From Chrysoporthe austroafricana (taxonomy: Eukaryota > Ascomycota > Sordariomycetes > Diaporthales > Cryphonectriaceae), in assembly GCA_001051155.2 (NCBI GenBank), contig JYIP02000005.1, positions 4,216,001-4,280,000 on the forward strand: a stretch of DNA of 64,000 nucleotides, read 5' to 3'. Position numbers and translations under genes: made by a program. Under the pieces are notes generated by a model that made no database searches, was not told where the DNA came from, and saw nothing but the letters and a program-made list of their open reading frames with translations. Positions 23,801 through 34,641 of this stretch are shown piece by piece; positions within the stretch are counted from its first letter, which is position 1; every line of letters begins with the position of its first letter.

Positions 23801-24534
23801 CGTGGAGGGATATGATTAGTTACACGGAAGGATGTAGGGATGACTTTTTTTTTTTTTTTTTTTGATTTTTTTTCCTTTCGAGAGGGAGATGAGAGGAGTG
23901 GTCTGCACCGGCTGGTGGTGATGATTTTGTATTATGGGCGGTGATGCCTGCGGCAAGTCCGATCCCCAACACTTCTCAGATCCGACCAGCTCAACCTACT
24001 GTGCACTGCACTCTCCATACTTGGCTTGCGTAACCTCGGAATCTTGGACCGCTGCTTCGCGTCCAAAAGTTGCAACTCGACGAGTGCGGCAGTCAGCAGT
24101 CTCTGTGGTCTGCTCTGGTCTTCCGGCACATCGTTGACCTTGAGGTCTCCCTGGAGGCAACTGGCGATACCACAGAAGGTAGAGTGGATGGTTTTCTGTT
24201 GAACGTGCTAGGTGGTCCAGGGGCGGTGTCTTTACTGCCTCGTTGCCTTGCCGGCCACTACCCAGTAAGTACCCAGTACACGCAAGAGTGGTCCGCAGTT
24301 GGGTAGGCAGACCGTACCAGAAACTACAACAGCAGTACTACGCCCAAGCACCGACGTCACCGACCCCCCGTGCCCCTCCCCCGCCCCCCACTACGCGGTT
24401 GGATGGAACTCGGCTAGCACGAGCTGCAGGTCCAGGCCTTCAACTGCATGCGCGGATGCTCTCGCTGTGTACAACTTCATCCGTGCCGACAAACACCTCA
24501 CTCAGGCTCACCCGGACTGGCTCGCCCTATCAAG
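23801..24534. promoter_or_regulatory. Divergent promoter between questin-oxidase-like gene and RPE1
   Basis: This 734-bp region lies between divergent start codons. It includes the T18 tract at 23846-23863 with a second T-rich run behind it. The RPE1 side is C-rich. No other feature was found. Confidence 0.45.
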
Positions 24535-25413
24535 ATGGCTCCAAGCGCAATCATTGCCCCCTCTATTCTGTCAGCGGACTTTGCAAAGTTGGGGGCAGAA
24601 TGCGCAAAGACGATGGACCAGGGCGCCGACTGGCTTCACGTTGATATCATGTATGTTGGCTGACTCCGACTAGAATCTTCACACATCCCATTGCTGACCA
24701 CGGCCACGCCCAGGGATGGCCACTTTGTCCCTAACATAACCTTTGGTGCCCCCGTCGTGGCAAAGATCCGTTCTCACGTCGAGAAGCCCACCGTGCGCCA
24801 CGGCCGCGGCACTTTCGACTGCCACATGATGATCGCCGAGCCCAAACGATGGGTCAGGGAGTTCCAGAACGCCGGCTGTGACCTGTACTGCTTCCACTAT
24901 GAAGCCGCCTTCTCCACCGCCGCAGACAACCCGAGCGGCCACTCAGACCAGAAGACAAACCCCAAGGACTTGATCCGGTATATCCACGATTGCGGCTTGC
25001 AGGCCGGCATTGCGATTAAACCCAAGACCGGTGTTGACGTTCTGTGGGACATCCTGGAGAACCCCAATGAGGACGAGAGGCCTGACGTGAGTCTCGGTTC
25101 CTACCACGGATCGGCTACCCCGGAGAACGCTAACTTGCCTCTATAGATGGTACTGATCATGACAGTGGAGCCGGGTTTCGGAGGCCAGAAGTTCATGGCA
25201 AGCGAGCTGCCCAAGGTGCAAGAGCTAAGGAAGAGGTATCCAGAATTGAACATCGAGGTGGATGGTGGACTAGGGCCCAGCACCATCGACCAGGCCGCAG
25301 ATGCCGGCGCGAACGTAATCGTGGCCGGGAGCGCTGTCTTCGGGGCCCAGGATCCCGCCGAGGTTATCGCCCTCCTGCGCAAGAAGGTTGACGAAAAGTC
25401 GGGGAAGATATGA
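24535..25413 (+). CDS. RPE1: Ribulose-phosphate 3-epimerase
   Basis: This cytosolic enzyme interconverts D-ribulose 5-phosphate and D-xylulose 5-phosphate in the pentose phosphate pathway. Exons are 24535-24650, 24714-25086 and 25147-25413, all GT-AG and phase-consistent, giving 251 residues. The TIM-barrel signatures are clear: [15 protein letters not shown] at the N-terminus, the metal/catalytic [14 protein letters not shown] spanning the first splice junction, [22 protein letters not shown] at the start of the last exon, and the phosphate-binding IEVDGGLGP with [10 protein letters not shown]. The loop [19 protein letters not shown] is the usual fungal insertion relative to bacterial enzymes. 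The ATG has a good context and no upstream in-frame alternative. Confidence 0.96.
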
Positions 25414-25724
25414 GAGCAAGAACCATACGAAGAGCCCTAGACCTGGACTGTCCCGAATTTGTCCCCAAGCGTAAGCGTAGAAGTCCACATACTATAGATT
25501 AGCCAACGGCATACAAGCCAACCAAAGTGCATCCTCCTGCCACAGCTGTCAGCATTCGGCCAGCATGCGATCTCTTCGCCTTCCCCTCCTTTTATTCTCT
25601 TTTCTTTTCTTTTTCTTTTTTTTTTCTTGTGGAGAGGGGTTGAAGGGGACGGGACAAGTGAGTGTGTGAAGTGTCTTTGGCAACGCTTACCTGTGTTTCT
25701 CGCTCGCCGTTGTTCAGCACATCC

Positions 25725-26097
25725 TCACATCAGGACGCACTTCACATCGAAGCCAGGGTCTTTCTTGCTGGGTCCAAGTCCTACCCTGAAGCCGTTGGTC
25801 TCTTTGACGATCATTCCTATAGAGGCTATTGTCAGCAGGGCCTCAATCCGAGGCTAACTTATTTACGCCCATGTACCCTACACGTCGAGCATACTCACGG
25901 ACAAAGTTCCTATCATACCACCCACACAAGTCGTGTACTGGACACTGGAGGCTCTCGTACTCTTCTGGGGGATATTTGACACCCGACCTGCCAAACTGCT
26001 TGCACTGGCTGAAGCCAGCGTTGGGCATACACTGTTTGTGGATTTGCAGCCAGCGGCACCGACACCGCGGGTTCTCGTAGATGATGACTTGACACAT
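25725..26097 (-). CDS. Small cysteine-rich conserved fungal protein (Met-Cys start), unknown function
   Basis: Two minus-strand exons, 25899-26097 and 25725-25816, flank an 82-bp GTGAGT...CTATAG intron with a GCTGAC branch site and give 96 residues. Eight cysteines lie at positions 2, 12, 14, 23, 32, 52, 58 and 93, in the phrases MCQVIIYENPRCRCRW, CPVHDLCGWYDRNFV and FRVGLGPSKKDPGFDVKC. From memory this pattern, especially the C-terminal VGLGPSKKDPGFDVKC, recurs in short uncharacterised ascomycete proteins. There is no signal peptide, so an intracellular, possibly metal-binding role is a guess. The gene is convergent with RPE1 and divergent from the HAD phosphatase gene. Confidence 0.78.
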
Positions 26098-26674
26098 CTT
26101 TTTTTGAAGACTTCCAAGGAGAAAAATGATGTATGACACTTTTCCGTACACTTTTCGGTCTTTTTCCTCTGCCGTTTGTTTTCTTCGCTCTTCCTGTAAA
26201 GATATCCGAGGTTGGCAACAATCGTTGGGTGGGCAGCTCGAAGTCCAGATTGCACAGTGGGCTAAGATAGAGAGATTGGGGGAAGCGGAAGCTGCGCCAG
26301 TGTCAAAACCCTACTGGCGAGGCTGCCTTTTTCAACCTCCCAGCCCCCCGAACATCCTCCTCTGTCTAAGTTGCCAAAACCTCCAACTCACTTGTTTTGG
26401 TGAAGCATCTACTCCCAACACACTGCAAGTCTCTCCGAGAATCAGTAGAACAACGTCCTTCGCTCTCGGCCACTCGTCTCCAGCCTGTTAGTTGCGCTAG
26501 ACCAGTCTTCCTTCGGCAAGGCTTTTAGAGCTTCATCACTCTCACTGGCCTTGTCGCTACTATCATCTAGTCACGAGCAGCTCCGGATTGAGGAGCTTCA
26601 GCGGTGCTGTTCCTGGCCGGCCTGCATCTCAGCAACCAGTGTCCAGTATTTGCCTCCTTACTCGGGAACTCGCC
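26098..26674. promoter_or_regulatory. Divergent promoter region between the small Cys-rich gene and the HAD gene
   Basis: This 577-bp stretch between divergent start codons is C/T-rich toward the HAD gene, where it is presumably leader. No further coding signal is supported. Confidence 0.4.
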
Positions 26675-27613
26675 ATGGCCCAACCGGCCCCCGTCTCGCC
26701 TGCCCACACTTTGTCTCGATCCTACACGCCTTTCCAAGTGATCCTGGACTTCGACGGTACCATCACCCAGAACGACACCATTGATAACATCGCGAAGGCT
26801 GCGCTAAAATGGCAGGAAAGCCCTGAGGGCTGTGGGATAGACCTTACCGCAGAATGGCAGGGTATCGTGAACCACTATATCCAGGATTTAGCCGCCTATG
26901 ATGACTCGCAACCCCTCGAGGAGCATCGCACAACTATTGAGCAAGAACTGGCATACTTGCGCGGTCGCAGAGTCGTGGAACAGGCCTCTCTCTGTCGGGT
27001 CAGGGAGTCGCGCATCTTCAGAGATCTTGCTGGGCAGGATCAACTCTTCGAGGCAGGGCGGCGAGACAGGGTTACTGATGCCACGAGGATTCAACATGGT
27101 TTCTCCGAATGGATTGGGGCCCTCAAAGAGCAAAACGACCCGGCGCCCAGCATTCATATTGTATCGGTAAACTTCTCCGCCTCCTACATTAGGGGGGTCG
27201 TCCAACCCTGGCTACAGGACATCTCATCGATCATTGCCAATGAGGTCCAACGAGATGGAAGCATAAGCGCGGCAGTCGATATTTCGGACCCCGTCCTTCC
27301 TGGGGACTCGGGTGCCTTCACAACATCGCAGGACAAACTGGCGGCAACGAAGCAACTATCTGCGAGACCACTGGGCCCAATCAGATCGTATTTTGGAGAC
27401 TCTACCACTGATCTTGAATGTTTAATCGAGTACGGTGGCTACGTCTTAGACCCCGACGGGGAAGGCAAGCTCGTGAGGACCTTACGCAGACTGGGCTACT
27501 CTGTGCCTCACACCTCAGAATATGCCCCCTTATTCACAGGAGACCAGATCCGTTGGGCGCGCAATTTCTACGAGATTCTCCAATCACGCCCTGGAAATTT
27601 AGAATCTCCGTAG
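26675..27613 (+). CDS. HAD-superfamily phosphatase, phosphoserine-phosphatase-like (Pyp1/YNL010W type)
   Basis: A single-exon frame of 312 residues. It carries the HAD motifs in order: motif I VILDFDGTITQNDT near residue 22 with the nucleophile Asp and general acid Asp, motif II HIVSVNFS near residue 163, a Lys in DKLAATKQL near residue 227, and motif IV SYFGDSTTDLECL near residue 242. This is the phosphoserine-phosphatase-like subgroup that includes yeast YNL010W (Pyp1), a metabolite-repair polyol phosphatase; the true substrate here is unknown. The start at 26675 lies in a GCCATGG context. The frame opens earlier but only from a non-ATG codon. Confidence 0.88.
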   Translation: MAQPAPVSPAHTLSRSYTPFQVILDFDGTITQNDTIDNIAKAALKWQESPEGCGIDLTAEWQGIVNHYIQDLAAYDDSQPLEEHRTTIEQELAYLRGRRVVEQASLCRVRESRIFRDLAGQDQLFEAGRRDRVTDATRIQHGFSEWIGALKEQNDPAPSIHIVSVNFSASYIRGVVQPWLQDISSIIANEVQRDGSISAAVDISDPVLPGDSGAFTTSQDKLAATKQLSARPLGPIRSYFGDSTTDLECLIEYGGYVLDPDGEGKLVRTLRRLGYSVPHTSEYAPLFTGDQIRWARNFYEILQSRPGNLESP

Positions 27614-28431
27614 GAACTACCAACCAGACACATAACTCGGGGTCAAATGTCTCCCGTGGAATTGGAGAATGAGTCGTACGGAACCTGATGTCGCCCGTCA
27701 GCAGTACCCTCGACCTGAAACTTCAAGGCCATAAGCGGCTTTACTAACTCCTGTTCTACATGGACAGCCCTCTTCACACGTCGATGAAGAGTAGATTGTG
27801 ATTGGATCAGACTCGCTGTATCTTGGAAACTCCTATGTACTGGATCTACAGATGAACACCTCGCTACGACAATCAACGTCCTCGACTTTCATTGCTAGCA
27901 GAGTCTGGTCAGTAGCATTCGTGCCAGGGCATTTCTAGAGGCCCCAAGGCTAAGTAAGTCTCCCACGGATCTCCCTACACGAGATCACTAAGAGGGTCAG
28001 CGCAGGATAGTGTTAACAAAGGTGCATATTCGGCCTTTGTTTGTCTACACGCACCCTACACAAGGCAACAAAGCCAATCCGACTGCCACATCTATAAGTC
28101 TTGCATAGTTAATGTTTTGGACGGTAGCATACGAGGTTTGTTAGTATGTATGTAGTTAAAAAGGTAGAATGCTTTAAAATATTCCATTGCGAAAGTAGAC
28201 ATAGCTTAGCACTAATTTATTGTCTCTTAAGTTTCAGAATTCTGTTTGGCAAACAAAGATCACAATAGGTATCACTATGCATGGGGTCTTGAACTAGTTT
28301 GCCTCGTATTTCCAGAATCATATATTATTAACGCACATAATCCCAATCCAGCGCCACGCCCAACCCACTCTCCCAAGACATTACCGTCACCTTCCCCCCA
28401 CGTTCGGTGAACATATATCCATCGAGCCAAA
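27614..28431. other. Intergenic region, AT-richer in its second half
   Basis: About 0.8 kb between two plus-strand genes. From about 28080 to 28340 the sequence is noticeably AT-rich with no coding signal. No RNA gene or repeat was recognised. Confidence 0.5.
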
Positions 28432-28872
28432 ATGTGTTTTTTCAGACGCATTGTCTACAGCCGCTGCTATCATTCTGAATTCCTAGGCCCTGATCCCGAA
28501 CGCAAGTGCCATCTTCAACTTGCCTATGAGTGCAGTGAAACCGATATACCATGTGGGAAGCTGTGGACACACAGTTACATTTCAGTCAAGGTCGATGGAT
28601 TGTGTAAAGGATGCACCACGAAAACGTCGAAAGAGTCGGTTATACTGACGAAAATCAGGTATCAGCTTGCGCAGGCGAAGTTGAAGTTAAAGATCGTGGA
28701 CCAGAAGGACATGGACGATGGTGCAGGTGAAGGACAGGCTGACGATGAGGTACTGAGCCCGATGCCTCTCAAATTCACCTCCGCGGTGCCGGAAATGCTG
28801 GCGTCTTCACGCTCCTCTGCTACTACGTCCAACGCGAAAAGGCATGTGGTAGAAGAGCGACAGACGGTCTGA
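28432..28872 (+). CDS. Small Met-Cys protein with Cys/His cluster, unknown function
   Basis: A single-exon frame of 146 residues. The N-terminal half has cysteines in MCFFRRIVYSRCYH, ERKCH, YECSETDIPC and LCKGC, suggesting a small metal-binding or disulfide-bonded fold. The C-terminal half is a charged helix (ILTKIRYQLAQAKLKLKIVD) followed by an acidic, Ser/Thr-rich low-complexity tail. There is no signal peptide. The Met-Cys start with C-x-H about ten residues later is a pattern I associate with short uncharacterised fungal proteins, and it recalls the Cys-rich gene at 25725-26097. Expression is unproven. Confidence 0.6.
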   Translation: MCFFRRIVYSRCYHSEFLGPDPERKCHLQLAYECSETDIPCGKLWTHSYISVKVDGLCKGCTTKTSKESVILTKIRYQLAQAKLKLKIVDQKDMDDGAGEGQADDEVLSPMPLKFTSAVPEMLASSRSSATTSNAKRHVVEERQTV

Positions 28873-29630
28873 TTTCCCTGGTTCATCCCCTTGGTCGCTA
28901 GTCCTGAGAGTACGTGTTATTCTTCCATACACCGGAGATGGTATTGTTCACCATAACGTCTTCTATCGTGCATATCAGAGGCCACTGAGGCAGGTTGGGT
29001 TGTGATGTGCTGACAGACCAGGGACCAGACCATCGTCAATCAACACTTGTTACGATGCCTGAGGTGAAGATTTTTCACCAAAGACAGTCAAATCGAATCT
29101 TTCGTGGTGCCTTTGACGAAGCAAAAGAAAATGCCGAAAATAACGACATACACCCTCCCTAGGAGGGAAGGCTCTGCTTGACTTTAACGCACGACCTGTT
29201 CACGAATCCTCTTACTACACTTGTAGAAGTTTATTCGCAAGGTGGGTGCATTAAAGCAAGACAAAGCCTCTATTCCTAGGGAGGGTGTAGACGCTCCAAA
29301 TTGTTTATAGACGCTCGCAGGCAACGTCTTCTGACCATGTGTCGGTTTTCGAACCAGCGACCCCGACAAGCGTCCCGGACAACGCCTGCAAGAGGTGGGA
29401 CGAACCACTACACTACAGCCAGATTCCCAGTGGGCGAAAGGTATGAATCTGTCCCACCGATATATTCGAGATTTCTTGTCACTTTCAATGCATCACTTGA
29501 GCAATTACTCGGTTTTAGTAGTCCTCGGGCGTATGTTCTTTGAAAGGAGGGGAGAAGGTTCACCCAGCTTAGCTTGTAAGTGAATAACAAGTATATTTCG
29601 CAACGAGAAATACCTGCCAAATCGCGAGGA
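28873..29630. other. Intergenic region
   Basis: Contains a tRNA-like Pol III promoter arrangement (listed separately) and otherwise no supported gene. Confidence 0.45.
29335..29420 (-). other. tRNA-like fragment (Pol III A/B-box arrangement), probably a tRNA pseudogene or SINE-like relic
   Basis: On the minus strand TAGTGTAGTGG (29405-29415) matches a tRNA D-arm/A box. GGTTCGAAAACC (29344-29355) resembles a T-arm/B box with one extra base. The two boxes are about 49 bases apart. I could not fold a proper anticodon arm, a 5-bp T stem or an acceptor stem, so it is not called a functional tRNA. Confidence 0.3.
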
Positions 29631-29790
29631 CAAAAGAAGAAGAAAAATGAAGAAGAGGGACAAAAAAAAAGAAGAAAAGAAAAAAGAAAAAAAAAAAAAG
29701 AAGAAAAGAAAAAAGAAAAACAAAAAAAGGTAAAAAAAGAAGAAGAAAAAAAAAGAAGAAAAGAGAGAGAGAACGGGGGAGGGAAGCCAA
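29631..29790. repeat. Polypurine (GA/AA-rich) tract
   Basis: About 150 bases almost purely A and G on the plus strand, built of AAGAAG, AAAAGAAA and GAGAGA words, just beyond the 3' end of the Tpa1-like gene. It could form triplex DNA. In the minus-strand transcript it would be a long U/C-rich stretch within or after the 3' UTR. Confidence 0.85.
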
Positions 29791-29832
29791 AATCGGGTCA
29801 TACACATCTATTGAGGCCATCTACGTACCCGT

Positions 29833-31862
29833 CTATGAATCTGAATCAGAATCAGAATCGTTTCCATCGTCCGAAAAGCCATGAAATTCCGTTTCAGACT
29901 CTTCCTCTAGGTTGACTCCATTCGTGTCCCCACCCTCGCTATCCTCCTCCTCGTCACCGCCCTGCTCCTCAATATCATATGTAGCTGATATATCCCAACG
30001 ATCTCCCTTGGCTTTCCGACTCACGTACTTCACAAATCGCAATGTGCCACTGTCCCTCAGCACGATAGTCAGCTTGTTCCAGGCTGCGGCCTGGAAGAAC
30101 AGGATGTTGTCGTCCTCAGCCGATGATTTGTAGATGGCGGCATCGTCGTCATCACCGTCATCACCAGCCATGTACACCTCATGGCCTCCCACCTCTTCCG
30201 CTTCTGCTTCCTCTTTCTCTGTCCTGACTGGTGCTTTTTCTTTGCTGTTGCTCTTCGACATTGACTGACGCCCGTTGGTCTTACCATTCTGCTCAGCCGC
30301 GACATCCCCTCTGCTTTCATCGTCCCCCTCGTCATCGCCCCAACCTGGAGTCGGAGTGAGGCCCAAGTTTAACTCGAGGCGCGGCTTACCCTCATATCCA
30401 GTAGCTAGTGTGTAGTCGAGGCCTCGGCGGAAGCGGCGAGCAAGTACGTCGTGGCTCTCGACGGCGCAGTTAGTGGCCATCGCCAGCCACGCCCTGAACT
30501 GTGGGCTGGGCAGAAACTCGTCAACCAGCTCCTTGATTGGAGAGTCCTCCTTGTCGCTCTGTCCTGGCTCGAGGTATAGGAAGCGGTGTTTGTGTGGGGG
30601 CTTTGCGACCTTCCACACGGTCTGCTTCTCGATCTGTTCACTCTCTTCCGGTAGCACATCTGCCTCCTTTTTGGTGACATAGTCTCGTAGCTTCACGGAA
30701 AACTTTCTACTTAGAATGTTGGACACGGTGATAGAGGAGTTCTCATCAAAGTGTTCCTGCATCTGTTCGAGGGTGTCCGGTGTCAGGTAGGTTGGGGCTA
30801 GATATCTGAGCAGGAATTCGATGTCGGCCTCCTCGAAGTCCTCGAACGACCTGGGGTGCTCGACGCGGACGGTGCAGGCCCGAGGCTCGTCGTGCTGGTC
30901 CGGGTTGCCCTGGAGCTGCATCAGGCCGCTGTTCTTGACCTGGGCCTCCTCGGCACCCTCGACGTAGCCATCCTCATCAATCTGTGGGATGTGGAACCAT
31001 CCACTGACGGCCATCCGCACACGCCCGCCGTCCGCCTCCAGCTGCTCCTTTGTGTCTGCGTGGTACACCTCCTCGACGTCATGGAAACTCTCACCCGGCT
31101 GGACGGCGAAGAAGCTGAGCTGGTTCCAGGCGGGCGGGATGACCTTGACGACATCGGGCTCTGGAGTTTTGGCAATAGCACCACCCCTGCCCTTGCGGTC
31201 AAGGACGGGAAAGAGGCGCAGGGCACCGCCCCATTCAGGCCGCCACGGCTTGTCCGGGTCAGTGAGGTAGAGGATGTAACTGACCTTCCGGCTGCCGATG
31301 ACGTCGTCGTGGCAGAGGAGGTAGCAGCCCGGCGTGTAGACATTGATGGCCATGTCGGTCTTACGGCCGCTTAGGGGGCCACAGCCGGTGATGTGGGAGA
31401 CATAACTGCGGAAGGCCTGGGAGTAGATGGCATCGCGTAGAGCTAGGAGGCTGGGGAGCTTGGCGAGCGCCTCGTCGTCTAGGCCGTCGAGATTGGCCAG
31501 GTCTCCCGACTGGTGGATCTTGTATATGTCGGTCTCCTTTGGGGTGAAGCTGACGTTGTCCCTAATCTCGTGGCGGACGTTCCGCAGCAGGGAGTCGTCG
31601 ATCAGGCCGCTGATGACGCTGTGCTTGTAGGGGGAGGACTCTGCGTATTCAGTGGTGTACCCGTCCAGCACCTCTCGGCTGAACAAGCCCTTGCGAAACC
31701 TGGCTGTGGCCTCCTCGTCTGTGAGAGCTGTAGTGGGGTAAGAGAAACGTTAGAAGAATGTCGCCTGCGCAAGGAGCTAGGGCACAGCGAGAACTGACAG
31801 GTCTTGGAGCGTTTCGGGAGCGGCTTCTTGGGCCCTAGCTGATTGTCCGCCTTGCGCTTCAT
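29833..31862 (-). CDS. TPA1: Prolyl 3,4-dihydroxylase Tpa1/Ofd1 (2-oxoglutarate/Fe(II) oxygenase)
   Basis: Tpa1/Ofd1 hydroxylates a proline of ribosomal protein uS12 and affects translation termination; S. pombe Ofd1 also controls oxygen-dependent turnover of the sterol regulator Sre1. Exons are 31799-31862 and 29833-31727 (71-bp GT-AG intron), giving 652 residues. A basic leader (KRKADNQLGPKKPLPKRSK) looks like a nuclear signal. The catalytic double-stranded beta-helix has iron ligands in CHDDVIGSRKVSYILYLTD (about H161, D163) and FHDVEEV (about H237), with a 2-oxoglutarate Arg in RVRMAVSGWFH. The second, non-catalytic oxygenase-like domain covers about residues 295-600 and is broken by a long acidic linker (EEAEAEEVGGHE, DDGDDDDAA). 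It ends in an Asp-Ser repeat (DDGNDSDSDSDS). Confidence 0.93.
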
Positions 31863-32695
31863 AGTGGGGGGCTCGATTCGTGGACGCGTGTGGAAGTGAG
31901 GGTGTCGGGAAACAGCATGTAAACTCGGTGGCGCAGAGGAGAAGAAAAGAGGACGGAGAGAGGTGGGGGGGGTGTGGTGGACGATGTAGTAGAAGATGGG
32001 CTGATCAGGTCAGCTTGATGAGACCATTCCATGTCAAACAAACGGCAGAATTCAGCCCTTTTTTTTTTTTTTTTGCCCTTTCCTGCTGTGAGAGCTGCCC
32101 CCCGCGAGCTACATGTAGGATGAGTTCTCAACAGCTCCCTAGCGAGACCCCCTGCTGGGCTGCATCTGGTTGACCGCCCTAGGTGCTCGGTACCACGGCG
32201 CACTGGCAGCTCACCTCGCCGCACCGCACCATAACATCACCATGATGTTCAGCCTCTCGTCGAGGCCAAATTCCGCGTGCCATGTGCCCGCAAGACACCG
32301 GCGCAGGGCAGCTCTTGCACTCGTGATTCCCTGCCTGCCCTCCCTACCATGTGTAGTCGTACTTTCACGGCCTTGGTCGTACCCTGACTGCTCCCATCCG
32401 GTCTCGGTGACAGGTCGGTAGATCCGCAGATCGGCTCCGTAATCCGCGATCGGGATGGGCTTCCGGCACCTCCTCCCCGGTGGCCAGCGTGGCCCGGCTC
32501 CAGCTCCCACTCCATCTACGGCTCCTCGCCCTGTTCGCCGGGCGTCGCACAGGAGGCGTCCTCACATGGTATGCACAGTCCCATCTTTCTGCGGTGTTTG
32601 CGTCTGTCCTCGATAGCTTCAGGCACCTACAGCTATACCTGTCGACGCCTACTGGTATCTGGGCTTCTTTGACACACGTACCCCTCATCGTCACC
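31863..32695. promoter_or_regulatory. Divergent promoter between TPA1 and the DapA-family gene
   Basis: An 833-bp region between divergent genes. It holds a T-rich homopolymer at about 32058-32075. The part next to the DapA-like gene is C-rich. No other gene is supported. Confidence 0.45.
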
Positions 32696-33717
32696 ATGGC
32701 ACACCCGACAGTGCCTCCTGCCGGCGTCTGGTGCCCTGCAGTCACCATGTTCGACCCTGACACCGATACGCTGGATCTCGAGAGCCAGGCAAAGTACTAC
32801 GCCTACCTCTCCAGGTCTGGCCTGGCAGGTCTCGTCATCTTGGGCACTAACGCTGAGGCCTTTCTCCTGACCAGAGAGGAGCGCAAGGGCATGTGACCCT
32901 CTCTTGTCTCGCGACATGTTCCCTCTCCTCTCTAGACCAATTGCTGATTATCTAGCGGTATCTAGCCCTAATAGCCACCGCCCGCGCTGCCTGCGGGCCA
33001 GACTTCCCCATCATGGCTGGTGTGGGAGCTCACTCCACCAGACAGGTGCTCGACTTCATTGAGGATGCAGCCGCGGCCGGCGCCAACTATGTTCTGTGTC
33101 TGCCGCCGGGCTACTTCGGCAAGGCGACCACTGCTGCCGTCATCAACCGCTTCTTTGACGACGTGGCGGCTGCCAGCTCTCTACCTATCGTCATCTACAA
33201 CTTTCCCGGCGTTTGCAATGGTGTTGATCTGGACTCCGCCACCATTACGCAGCTAGCGAACAAACATTCCAACATCGTCGGCGTGAAGCTCACTTGCGGC
33301 TCAGTAGCCAAGATCGTACGCCTGGCCGCTGTCTTGCCGCGTGATCGGTTTGCAACCTTCGGGGGGCAGTCAGACTTCCTCCTAGGTGGCTTGACGAGCG
33401 GATCTTCTGGCTGCATTGCAGCGTTTGCGAACGTATTCCCAAAGTCTCTCTCAAAGATCTACAGGCTTTGGGGTGAGGGCAAGGCGAAGGAGGCCCTCGA
33501 GCTGCACCAGAAGGCCGCGCTAGGCGAGCAACCGTGCAAGAGCGGTATTGCTGCTACCAAATATGCAGCTGCCATTTTCTCGGCAAAGGAGGCTGGAGTG
33601 GAGGATGCGATCAACAAAATGAAGCCGCGCAGACCATATTTGGAGCCGTCAGATGACGTCAAGAAGGTGGTGCAGGAGACAATGGCGGAGATGGCCTCCA
33701 TAGAAGCTGGAATTTGA
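32696..33717 (+). CDS. DapA (dihydrodipicolinate synthase)-family aldolase
   Basis: Fungal members of this TIM-barrel family are pyruvate-dependent class I aldolases such as 4-hydroxy-2-oxoglutarate aldolase or L-threo-3-deoxy-hexulosonate aldolase. Lysine synthesis is unlikely, since fungi use the aminoadipate route. Exons 32696-32888 and 32966-33717 give 314 residues. The substrate-binding ILGTNAEAFLLTREER, the conserved Tyr in VIYNFPGVCNG and the Schiff-base Lys in VGVKLTCGS are present. The only phase that joins TREERK to ALIATARAACGPDFPIMAG uses a GC-AG intron (donor GCATGT at 32889, acceptor TAG ending 32965); no GT donor keeps the frame. The ATG is in a CCATGG context. Confidence 0.88.
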
Positions 33718-34641
33718 AAGCGCACTCTAGGTTGAAGCACTCGTTTCTCGTTACTCCCAGCTGTAAATAGCTGCTTCCATATAACAGCCTTTAGAGCCGT
33801 TAGAGCCATTAGCAAGATTATATTCACAATTCAAGCAACGCTTTTTGTAAGAGGCATACATGCGAATATTACAAATAGTAGTGAAGCAGGTATCGGGTCC
33901 TCCACTAGGGGAGAAAAAGAGCGTGGTCTGGCAAGGCAAAGAGGGGAGGGGATCTAAGGGACGGCTGTTCTCTCATCTTGCAAGTCGGCCAAACCCGCCG
34001 ACGAATGCAACGACGAGGCGTTGAAGGCAACAAGCAATAGGAACAAAACACATAGCACAATACGGTTTGCTTCTAAGTACAACGGGTGCTTGTCCAGTCT
34101 TGCAATCTGGCAACGAAAGCCTATGGGGAAAGATAATACAAGCCCATAATAAAGAAGGAAAACAATTGATTTCTTTTGATATATACTGAAAGAGGGGGTG
34201 TTCCTGAGGTATTAGTCACTCAGTCTTAATTCTGTAGGCAGGATGAATGCTGCAGCAAGAGTGTGAATGTTACGAACTGTTGACTGTTATGACAGATCGG
34301 AACGCCGCGGACAGGATGACTTGGCACTCAATACTGAATCACCGGCTGTGGCTGTGCGTGGGAAATTGGCGCAGTACCCCTAACCCTAGTGCCAGGCACG
34401 GAACGTCACTAGCCGCGTACTATCTATGTAACGGTGAAGTGCCGACGGCAGACGTGGCGAAGTGTGGCAGATCCTGGGGTAAGTCGGGGCCTTGCGGGAG
34501 GGAGCCGTGATGGCAGGATATGTAAACGCCGGCCCCTCCGCCCTCTCATTCCCACTCTGTTTCCCCCCAAACAAACAAACAGCTTTTGTGTCTGTTGTTT
34601 CCTCTCTCCGCACCCGCAGGAGAGCCCTAACAACTGCCATC
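33718..34641. other. Intergenic region upstream of the 'CK2 beta 2'-like gene
   Basis: The first 400 bases are AT-rich and probably 3' UTR. A telomere-like CCCTAACCCTAG lies at 34378-34389, about 260 bp upstream of the next start codon. Beyond it the sequence is C/T-rich leader. An in-frame ATG at 34510 is a less likely alternative start for the next gene. Confidence 0.5.

Noticed and set aside
30856..31374. 172-codon plus-strand frame opposite the Tpa1-like gene
   Set aside because: Antisense shadow of conserved catalytic-domain codons; no independent evidence.
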